Below are positions 35,019 to 44,815 of a stretch of DNA of 64,000 nucleotides, piece by piece. The notes beneath the pieces were generated by a model, which saw only the letters and a program-made list of their open reading frames with translations, was not told where the DNA came from and did no database searches. Each line of letters begins with the position of its first letter. The stretch's first letter is position 1. The position numbers and the translations under genes were made by a program. The stretch is from Erigeron canadensis (taxonomy: Eukaryota; Streptophyta; Magnoliopsida; Asterales; Asteraceae), in contig NC_057764.1 in the NCBI RefSeq assembly GCF_010389155.1, positions 4,588,001-4,652,000 of the forward strand. The letters run 5' to 3'.

Positions 35019-35477
35019 CAAGATTTGTAATATTGTCTTGATGAATGGGAATTGTAATATTAGAAAAAATATTTTGTAATTAAATTCTATTTTTTGTAAC
35101 TGCAAATATATTTTGGTAATATTGTAATTATATTTGTCTTGCAATTGTGTTATTGATAATTAGATAAGTTTACAAAACACACTGCAATTGTCACAGTTAT
35201 ACCATAGATAAGTAGAGAAGTTTACAAATAAGTTTACAAAGATATACCAAAACACACTGCAATTGTGACAGATAAATAAGCTTACAAAGATAAATAAGTT
35301 GACAAGTTTACAAATTGTAACAGATTACATAGCCAAAAGATAATACATACCAAATGTAGCAAAAGACAATACATAGATAAGTAGCCAAAACACATTAGTT
35401 TGACATACTACATACCAAATTAAACAACACATAAGTAGCAATTGATTCAAAAGTGGCAATATTACATGACCAACAGA
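35019..35477. other. Shared 3' region between the two convergent MULE genes
   Basis: AT-rich, no ORF. Contains repeated blocks AAACACACTGCAATTGT (about 35176 and 35251) and several GTTTACAAA words. Probable polyadenylation region for both genes. Confidence 0.45.
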
Positions 35478-38400
35478 TTAAACACCTGGAAACTTTGTGT
35501 TTTTGAGGTAACACTTTTTACCACCACCTGGATTGGAAATCAACCTGCCAGTACTTGCTCTCAAACTTGTAGCACCTGCACTTGATTGACTTATAGCACC
35601 TGCACCATTACCTCTCTGACCTGCACTTGATTGACTTGTAGCACCTGCACCATTACGTCTCTGACTTGCAATTGCATGACTTGGACCACCTGCACCATTA
35701 CCTCTCTGACTTGCAATTGCATGACTTGGACCACTTGCACCATTACCTCTCTGACTTGCAGTAGCTTGACTTGGAACTTGGTTTGAACCATTACCTCTCT
35801 GACTTGCAGTAACTTGACTTGGAACCTGGTGGTTTGAACCATTACCTCTTTGACTGCCATTTGCTTGACTTGTAGTTGGTTGGCTTGACTTACTTGGAAC
35901 TTGGTTTGAATTGCCTTGACTGGAACCTACATTTTTGCATGACCTTTTGTTCTGGCCCATACTGCAACACTTCTTGCATACCACAGACCTAAGTTTCCTA
36001 GTCAGCTTACCATTCTTTGACATTTGGATCTCCTCTGCATTCTTTCTTCTTTTCTTTCTAGGCCTTCCGATTGGTGTGTGATACTTTGGTGGCATGATAA
36101 TTTTCAAGTGTTCAGGAGCCTTGGTCTACATATTCTTACTATTTGTAGGGTTAATGGTGAATTGATACATCATTTTCTATGTGTCTAGCCTATAATAAGG
36201 ATCCACCCATGTTTCAACCACATCTACTAGAACACCATTGTTTACCATATTGTTCCTAACACATACAACATGTTTGCAAGGCATACCAGTGATTTCCCAC
36301 TTCCTACATGCACATGTCCTATTGATGATATCAACCACACATTGATCTCCCTAAGGGCCACTGACTTGATACTTATCTACACCATTGAAAATAGCTTTGT
36401 AGGATTCTGATTCTGTTTTTGTTAGTTCAAGTATCCTAGTGGCAGTTGGTGTTAATGGCCCCTTGCTCTTTGCTATAACCTTCCTCACATTGTCAATCCT
36501 TATCATTAAGTATTCCCTCATGAATTCTAGGCAATGGATTATAGGCATACCCTTACCTTTAACAGTTTTGCTATTAAGTACTTCACACATATTGTTTAAC
36601 AATACATCAGACTTGGCCCTGCTTGTTTCAACATACATGAATATTTTAACAACTAATTATGAATACTAACAACTAGGCAATGATTATATAAGCAGAAAAT
36701 AGTTATATTAACAAGTAATTGTGAAAACTATATATAAATACCTGTGAAATGTGACCTTGCCCAATGTTGAGGTGGGATTTTCACCAACCAATTGTATGCT
36801 GATTCACTAAAACCTTTAAACTCCAACATATATTTGTTGAACTCTTGGAAAGTTGTTGCTGTAGCACACCTCCAGAGATGGTTCTTGAAAGCAGTTCCTC
36901 TCCATTGCAATTTCATATTCTCATGAATATGTTTCAGACAGAACCTGTGTTCAGTACTTGGGAAAACCTTTGCTATGACTGGAATTATGCCCTAAAATGT
37001 AGAATCATATATTAGTAAGGTTAAATAAAGTCTAGATTTAATACACTGAAATACTTAAAGTGTAGATTTAATAAGATACCTTTTGTCTATCACTCATGAA
37101 AGTGTAATTAGACCTAGCATCCAAATCTAAATCATCTGCCAAGCATTCCAAGAACCATGTCCAGGAGTTTGTTGTTTCTGCTTCCACTATTGCATAGGCA
37201 ACAGGGTAGATTCCATTGTTTGAGTCCACACTAATAGCAGTTAGCACTTGGCCTGGGAAAGGACCAGACAAAAAGGCACCATCTAGACCTAATAACTCTC
37301 TTCCAGCAGTCTTGAACCCCCTCTTCAATGCTCCTAAACACACATATATCCTTTTGAAGACTCTCTTCTTTGATTCTGGGTTCATTGGAGGTTCAACCTC
37401 AAGCTTGATAGTTGATCCAGGATTTGAAGTATGCAATTCAAGAACATAATCCCTCAGCATGTTGTATTGTATTGTGTAATCTCCCCTTAGTTGACCTTTG
37501 GTTGCCTTTTTAGCTCTTTGTGCTTTTTGCACAGATACTCCAAGCTCAAACTTCCTTTGTAGTTCTCCTTGTAGAGCTGCAGAAGGTATATCAGGGTTTC
37601 CTGCAACAAATCAAAACAATTTCATGTTCATAAGTTATATATAAACAGAAAATAGTTATATTAATGCACTAATATATAACAACAAAAATAGTTATATTGA
37701 TGCACTAATATATAACAACTAAAATAGTTATATTGATGCACTAATATATAACAACTAAAATAGTTATATTAATGCACTAATATATAACCAGAAAATAGTC
37801 AAATGATAAGAATATCACCTTCAATCTGTTGTACAATACACTTGCCAAGGTACTTAGATGTGAAGTGTTTCACAGATCTAGATTGTAGACATGTGTGTTC
37901 TTCTCTGAATGTTTTTACTTGCCATGTTTGCATGCCATAAAGCTTGGACACATGTAAAGTCCATGGACAAGTAAATTCTTTGTTTTTTGCCTTTTTTCCC
38001 CTACCTCCTTTATTCTTAATAGGAGAATCTCCAGCTGCTGGCCCACTTGTATTAATTGACTCACTTTCTAATATTGTCTCCTTATCCTTCCTAGATTTCC
38101 CTTTATTTTTTGCCCTAGTAGATTGACTAGGCCCAACATTGTCTCCATCATTTGCTCCCTTTGGCAATTTCTTTTTAGGCCCAACTTTTGGCCCAACATC
38201 TTTGGCAACCTTTGTCAACTTCTTTTTTGGCCCATAGGCTTCATTATTCAGTGGTCTGGCTCCTGCATCTATGTGAATAGGCCCAACTGGTTGATTAGGA
38301 TCAAACACTGTCAACTTACCTTCACACACTGCCCTCACTCTTTCCTTATAATTTTTGACAATTTTCAATTCCCTCATTGTCTCTATTGCATGTGCCTTTA

Positions 38401-39592
38401 TCATATCCTTCACCTCCTTGGTATTCCTAAATGTTTGGGTCAAGTAAAAGCCAGTTTTGTATATGACAGGAGCCTTAGTTGTCTTCTTCTTTCCTATCTT
38501 CTTTAAAAGTTTGTTCCTAGGCTTATTCACATCATCTTCTGGATCAGAACCACTATCAAACTCATCATTGTGTAATACCTCAACCTCTGGATCATGATCA
38601 ACATGTTGTACAGGTTCTTGTACATTTCCACCCATGAATTCTACATCTTTATCTACATGTAGTTCAAACTCTCTCATATCAACTTCTACATCTTTTATCT
38701 CATTCTCCTCATCCACAATATAGTCACTATCCTCAGAATCATCATTGTCATCCTTTTTATCATCACTGTCATCATTTTTATCATCAATGTCTTCATTTTT
38801 ATCGGTCATGCTCTTTTCACCTATACTACTAACTATTTCTTGTTCTCCTAACACTTGTTTACCTTTGTCATTTGCACCAACAGTCACATTGACATCTTTT
38901 AAGTTTTCTTGAGTACTAGGGGTTAAAACAGGCTCCTCATTCCAATCAAGCAACAACCTTCTATAAGGGCCAGTCTTTCTCTTTGGTACAGTCTTGGAGG
39001 TAGTGGTGGTATCATCTGTTATTTCTTCTATGACAACATGTGATTTCCTAGGCTTATAATATTCCTCTAAATTTGACATTCCATGTTCTATGTAAACACA
39101 TATAAGGTTTGCATTCTCTACATGGTTAGATAACACATGAACATCTTGATCACTAGAAAGGGGATGTAAGCCACTATCTAATGGACACCCTGGTTTTAAA
39201 AAGTGATAGAACATACGCTGACCTTCTCTGTAACCTAAATCCTTCATAATGGAGTCCAACTCATGAACATAAAATTGATCAATATTGATACAATCAGCAT
39301 GATCAACCTTACCTCTTACGTATCTCATCCCCGGCCATTCAGTAAAGAAACCTCCATGGTACACCTTCAACAAGAACAATCCAGCATATGCATCTACAAA
39401 ATTGTTAATAAAACTCAAAAAAGTTAATTACTTTGAAAATTAAACCCAGAAAAGTTAATAACTTTGTAAAAAAATAAAAACCCTAAAAATTATATATAAA
39501 CCCTAAGATTGTAAATACTCACGATACATGGTGTCGAGATCCCATAAGTGGTCTTCACCACACACACGAATGGTGTATAAAGGACAAGTCAT
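35478..39592 (-). pseudogene. MURA-type MULE transposase with N-terminal PB1-like domain; three premature TAGs
   Basis: Cuts and joins the element ends in working relatives. Proposed exons, minus strand: 39592-39523, 39393-37819, 37600-37080, 36991-36742 and about 36652-35478; the first four join in frame with GT/AG borders, the last acceptor is uncertain. Order: PB1-like domain (LKVYHGGFFTEWPGMRYVRG), acidic linker, MuDR N-terminal domain (CPWTLHVSKLYGMQTWQVK), MULE catalytic core with Asp in ELLGLDGAFL and in TFMSDRQKG, the CxxH of EHRFCLKHIHENM, SWIM finger (CACRKWEITGMPCKHVVC), a zinc knuckle in which His is Gln (CKKCCSMGQNKRSC), and a repeated Ser/Gln/Gly tail. TAG stops fall before the SWIM finger (about 36351) and twice after it. 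About 1,195 codons. Confidence 0.88.
35590..35880 (-). repeat. Coding tandem repeat in the transposase tail
   Basis: At least six units of about 57-60 bp encode variants of SQATASQRGNGA/S (reading QVPSQ or GPSHA before it). Low complexity, probably disordered. Confidence 0.85.
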
Positions 39593-39696
39593 ATTTGACA
39601 ATTTGATTCAACTCATGAGGTTTCAGATATGAATCGTTTTTTTTTTTTTTCTAATTTAAGGGGATTATTTTGTTGATTTTAGGGAAAATGGGTATA

Positions 39697-39941
39697 TATA
39701 TAGACTTGGTTGTATATAAAGCGAAGTGAAGGAAGGGGTCCAAATGGGTGGTTAATTACTCGAATACCTCTCACGTGAATGGCGCGTGGGGGCTTAACGG
39801 AAGGAATTAAACGGTCAAACAGTCAAAGGACCATATGACAACCTTATCCTCCTATAAAGGATCGACCTTGACGTTTTGAAAGTACAGGGATGAACCTTGA
39901 TTATTTGGGTAAACCACAGGGACGATTTAGGTCGATAACTC
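39697..39941 (-). repeat. MULE right terminal inverted repeat, with TATA-like promoter
   Basis: Complement of the left repeat. On the minus strand CTTTATATACAACC lies about 120 bp upstream of the proposed transposase start at 39592. Confidence 0.88.
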
Positions 39942-39950
39942 TATTTAATA

Positions 39951-40789
39951 AGGTTGGAGATTATTTTCTATCGTAAAATCTAGATGTAAACTCTCTGTTT
40001 TGATAAGAATAAAATTGTTTATATCTTAATCTCAAAGTAGACATCGAATGCAACTTGAATTTCTCAATTCTAATTCAAAGGGAGATTATTTAATTTTACA
40101 TTAAAGTTGAGAATCGTATACAAAGACAAATCCTTTTGGCCATGCGTCCATACAATCTCTTAAGTTAAAATATATAAAAATAATAATAAAAGTGTTATGA
40201 AAAGTCCACAAAGTGGGACAACCATGTAATATCATACAATAACTTTTTTCCCACTTTGGAAGTTTAGATCTTAATTTAAATACAGAAAACTAGCTATTAT
40301 TTTATTTTAAACAAATATGATATAATTAATTAAGCTTATCTCTAAAGTCCTTTAGGAACCAAACAATTGGGTCCCATCATCACTTTTAAGTAGGGAAATC
40401 CATTGAATAATAATTCATAATTTCATGTATCTTATAGATAGAAAAATAATCAAATATAATATTCATTATTGTATTATTATTAAACATAAGGCCACTCTTG
40501 CCTTTAAATATCATATTTCAAATAAAAAACTAATACTTTGAAATTGGTAGGGTATATGATATTATTTATAAGACGATAGTGGTACACGACATGTTCACTC
40601 ATGCTTGCCAATGGTTTAATTATTTCTTTAATAATAATTATATTATTATGCACATATAATATTGTATTCCATTTGTTTAATCATAAGATCCAGGTTTGTA
40701 TGTGTACCAATGACTCGATGAGTTGTTTAATATTTTTGGAATTTTCTAGGAGGAGTTTCGATGCCACATTGGCAACTTTGTTCATTTTA
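39951..40789. other. AT-rich intergenic DNA
   Basis: No gene or clear element; a weak inverted pair (CACAAAGTGGG / CCCACTTTGG, about 40209-40258) is noted only. Confidence 0.4.
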
Positions 40790-41581
40790 GGATAAAGGCA
40801 TGAAAATGTACCCAACTATGACAAAAAGGTTATGTAATGTACCCTACTACTCGACTTGCTATGTAGTGTAACCAACTTTGTCTTTTGGGTTATGCAATGT
40901 ATGAAACCGGCTACAATAGGTTTCCATCAGGTCATCATCATCATCCTCACTAGACCAAGAGTTGCCGAAAAAAATGGTAAGTCGCCGAAAAAAATAAAAT
41001 CATGATAACTTTGTTGTTTCTTTGAATTAAAACTTGTAACTACCACCAATCGACTCAAAAATTGATCCCGCACAAACCTTGACCAAAAGTTTCGAATCCA
41101 ACACTCGCCGGAAAAAATGGTGTGTCGTCGGAAAAATTAAAATCGCGATAACTTTGTTGTTTCTTCGAATTAAGACTTGAAACTACCATCAATGGACTAA
41201 AAAATTGATCCCGCACAAACCCTAACCAAAAGTTTTCGAATCTAACACTTGCCAGAAAAAATGGTGATTCGTCGGAAAATGGTAAAGATGGTGCATTGCA
41301 AAATGGTAGTCGAAAGATACCTTCAGGTGGTGTAATCAGTGTCAAATATGTTCTTTTTAAATTTCATGACTTTGATCATTCGCCAGAGATATGCAAATAT
41401 GCAATTGCAATTTTAATATTAAAAAAAATGCAAGTGGTAACCTGCTACTTGTTGTGTATCCGGTTTTATACATTGCATAACCCAAAAGACAAAGTTGGTT
41501 ACACTACATAGCAAGTTGAGTAGTAGGGTACATTACATAGCCTTTTTGTCATAGTTGGGTACATTCTCATGCCTTTATCCC
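40790..41581. mobile_element. 792 bp non-autonomous MULE with ~120 bp TIRs
   Basis: Perfect 9 bp duplication TTCATTTTA (40781-40789, 41582-41590). Arms start GGATAAAGGCATG and its complement, and run about 120 bp with few differences (for example ATGTACCCAACTATGACAAA). The core has two full and one partial direct repeat of 143-144 bp, starting at 40964, 41107 and 41251 (GCCGGAAAAAATGG-type). No transposase. Confidence 0.9.
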
Positions 41582-41713
41582 TTCATTTTATGAGTAAGAA
41601 GTAAGTTTCACGACGTGATTTAAGCTCTAAAATCTCATCCTTAATCATCAACTAAGAATAATTTAATAGATAAAAATCATTTAAAATTGGATCTAAATTA
41701 AATGATTATTAAC

Positions 41714-42092
41714 CATGAGATGGGTACCCGCGCAATGCGGTGGCGGTGATGGCAACGGATGGTGCTAGTGGCGGTGGTGGTAACGATGAGGTTATTAAAC
41801 TAAAAGTAATTGACATAAATGATAGTGTAGTTATTTTATGGTTAAAGGATGTATCTTTTGTAAATAACTTTTTTTAAAAATATTATAGAGATATTAGGTG
41901 GAAATATCTAAATTAACTAATAAAGAAGATAGATAGTTTGGATAAATATGAGTGTAAAATATTTTAGGGATATATTGGGTAAATTTTAAGTGTGTGAGTT
42001 AGGAATGTGTTAAAAATTAAAGGTTTTTGGGTATTTTAAAGGCAGAGAGTTGAAAAGAGGAGATAGTAGTTTGTTTATTAATATAGTATAGA
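41714..42092 (-). mobile_element. Small non-autonomous Helitron, minus strand
   Basis: On the minus strand the 5' end is TCTATACTATATTAATAAAC (from 42092, after host A). Near the 3' end lies the stem CCGC-ATTGC-GCGG (41727-41740). The terminal CTAG is degraded, so the 3' end is approximate. Confidence 0.6.
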
Positions 42093-42257
42093 TTAGATTA
42101 AAATTAAGTGGTTTGTTCATGTGAATCCATAATTTCACTTGAATCCCAAGGGTTAGGATTCATCCTTACCTCTTAATTTAAATTAAAACATGGAGGGGTA
42201 GTATCGTAATTTTATCCGTCATAATTTTGCTTTTGTCTTTCCCCCAGATTCTTTCAC

Positions 42258-42361
42258 TTACACACACACACACACACACTGGCGATTTGAGTGTGTGAAA
42301 CCTTTCACTTTCATTTTCACTTTCACACACACACACACACATACACACACACACACACACA
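42258..42361. repeat. (CA)n microsatellite
   Basis: Two CA runs (about 42261-42280 and 42325-42361) split by a CTTTCA-rich spacer. They generate the His/Thr-rich open frame 42291-42629, which is not a gene. Confidence 0.95.
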
Positions 42362-42689
42362 TAAACACCCACTCAAACCGTCGATTCACACACTAAAACA
42401 CACACACTCTGCCTCTCTCTTTCTCTCCGGTCATTATCTCTACCGACAATTATCTCTAACCGTCGATTTTCTCTCTCCGGTCGTACTTTATTTTCCATTG
42501 GCGATTAGATTTTTTATCATGGTTGACAAGTTGAAATCATCAAATAGAAAACGGAAAAGTGTTGATGATGATTCCGACAACTTTATTTCTTTATTTATTC
42601 ATTATTATTATTTTTTTCATTTTATATGATTTTTCTAAGGTTTTAGTTTTATGTTTTTAGGTTTTTTTTTTAATTTTTAATTCTATGCT

Positions 42690-44070
42690 TAGAATCCACT
42701 GATTATGTAGTGTTATTTAGTTTATGTGTAGAATCAAAATTGATTTTGTATATCTATGTAAGTAATCTGTTATTGTTTACTTTTATGCTCATAATCATAT
42801 TTGATTATGTATAGAGATAATAAAGATTTCTGGTTTTGTAACTGTATTTGTAAAATCATATTTGATTTTGTAAATAGATTCTATAAATTTGTGTTTTGTA
42901 ACTTTGTTTTTACAATCAAATATGATTTTGTATCGAGGTTGTAGTTACCATTGTCTTTATGCGTAGAATCATATTTGATTTTACTCATACAGTGTGAAAA
43001 TCCTATACATAATAAACTATTCAAAATCAAGAATGATTTTACGCATACTGTGACAACCGTCATCTGAGCGTTTTCCTGAATTACTTTTTCGGTCACTTTT
43101 AGTTGTTTCGTTTATGTACGTCGTTAGACTTTAAGACTTTATCATGGAATAAAAGGATTTGTGTTTATTTCGGGCATTATGAGCATTTAGACTTTAGGAA
43201 AATTGCATGTGGACTCGAGAATAAGAGGAATACTAGTTGTCTTGTGGGGTTAGCCGTTAGGGGCTAACCCTACGACTTTAAACCCTAATCCCTAAGCATA
43301 CCGTATACATTCGTCCCCCCACTGTAGGCTTTAGCATTTTAGGGTTTAGCATTTAGAGTTTTAAAATGCAACTTTTCTAAAATAAATGCATAAAATCAAA
43401 AATGATTTAGCATAGATGTTTAACATTATCCATGCGAAATCAATTTTGATTTTACACAGATAGTCTTAAAAAGACGCTTATACCCTAAAACGTACAAACC
43501 TGAACAAAATGATATATGACTTTGTATTGCTTTTTCACACTCTATTTTTAAAATCATATTTGATTTTGAATGGTTTTCTTTTTATGGAACTCATTTGGTT
43601 TTGTATCAATGTGCTATAAAAAATCATATATGATTTTGTATAGGTTTTCCTCAATGTATACGTAAAATCATTTTTTGATTTTGAACAATTTATTTTGTAT
43701 ATTCTTTTCACAATATATGCGTAAAATCATTTTTGATTCTAGGCATAAGAACAAGGGTAACTAAAACCTTAATAAAAAATCAAATTTGATTGTAGAAACA
43801 AAGTTCTAAAACACAAATCTATAGAATCTACATACAAAATCAAATATGATTTTACACATACAGTTACAAAAACAGAAATCAATAAAATGTCAATACATAA
43901 TCAAATATGATTCTGAACATAAAGTAAACAATAACAAATAACTTACATAATCATATTTGATTCAATACATGAAATCACACAAACATATACACTTATATTG
44001 TACAAAATCAAATTTGATTCTAAACATAAAACTACACAAACACGTAAATAACATATTTGATTTTAAACAT
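42690..44070. repeat. Array of about 20 imperfect palindromes, AAATCAWWWTTGATTT type
   Basis: Recurring units such as AAAATCATATTTGATTTT, AATCAAATATGATTTT and AAATCAATTTTGATTTT at irregular 40-150 bp spacing, on a background that is itself an inverted repeat. Confidence 0.85.
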
Positions 44071-44815
44071 ACATGTAGTTAAAATCTTCAAAAATAACCC
44101 TAAAAATATTTAATAAATATATGATAAAATTAAAAATAAGGAAGAAAATAGATCAAAATTACTGAAAAACGAAGTTGAAAGTGTATAGTTTTCTACATCT
44201 GAAATTATCACTCCTTCACCAACTGAATTGGATGATGATGTCGCCGTTGTTGTTGCCGGAGCTTTCGCCAGAGATCTAGTTGGATTGACTGAATCCACTG
44301 AATTCGCTGATGAAGTTGACGGAGATTTCACCAGAGATCGACTTACAATATTAGGATCGATCGATTCCATTGAATTTGGTGATGATGTTGCCTTTGTTGT
44401 CGTCAGAGATTTCGCCAGAGATATAGTTGAAATCTGTGGATTGATTGACCGTTATTTTGGTCAGGGAGTTCGGAGTGGAGGAATTTTGATCGGCTTTTAT
44501 TTGTTTGGGAGAGCAGAGAAGATATATTATAACGTGTGAAATTACCAAAGTGTCCTGCTGTGTTATTTTTTTTTTTAATTACTGGCCGTTGATCTGTCTT
44601 CATCCAAGGGCTGAGATGCAGCCCTTGGGTTTCACCAAAATATTAAGATCCGCCAGATTACATCTCTTAAAATTAAATCTCACGATTATCAAATTTAATC
44701 TTTAAATCTTGATTATTGTTTACATATACAATGATTAAAGTTATTCTAAATTTACATTTAAAGTTGAATCCATTTTAAAATAACTTTATCATAATTTAAA
44801 CGACTATTTATATAA

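Larger units (their letters stand above)
34321..39941. mobile_element. Complete 5.6 kb Mutator-like element (MULE) with two convergent genes
   Basis: Perfect 9 bp target duplication TATTTAATA (34312-34320, 39942-39950). Terminal inverted repeats are about 245 bp (34321-34566 and 39697-39941), with roughly ten mismatches and one short indel by eye; most mismatches are C/T or G/A transitions. It carries a minus-strand transposase gene (35478-39592) and a plus-strand GRF zinc-finger gene (34650-35018). A TATA-like CTTTATATACAA lies near the inner end of both repeats, each pointing at one gene, the layout of maize MuDR with mudrA and mudrB. Three in-frame TAG codons show this copy cannot make full transposase. 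Confidence 0.93.
42140..44640. mobile_element. Fold-back element with an array of short palindromes (edges approximate)
   Basis: The left half (about 42640-42990) and right half (about 43730-44090) are long inverted repeats with many shared blocks, for example GTAAAATCATATTTGATTTT and TTATTGTTTACTTT with complements. Flanking parts include a (CA)n tract, a short plus-strand frame (42519-42629, MVDKLKSSNRKRKSVDDDSD) and, on the far side, a repeated CGCCAGAGAT-containing minus-strand frame (44110-44370). The outer ends share AATCCCAAGGG / CCCTTGGGTTT, but no target duplication was found. Likely a deletion derivative of a long-TIR MULE (inference). Confidence 0.5.

Noticed and set aside
39470..39510. 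Two AAACCCTAA words suggesting telomeric repeats
   Set aside because: Only isolated copies in the first intron of the transposase gene; telobox-like words are common near plant gene starts and no array exists.
42291..42629. 112-codon frame rich in His/Thr
   Set aside because: Its first part is simply the translated (CA)n microsatellite.
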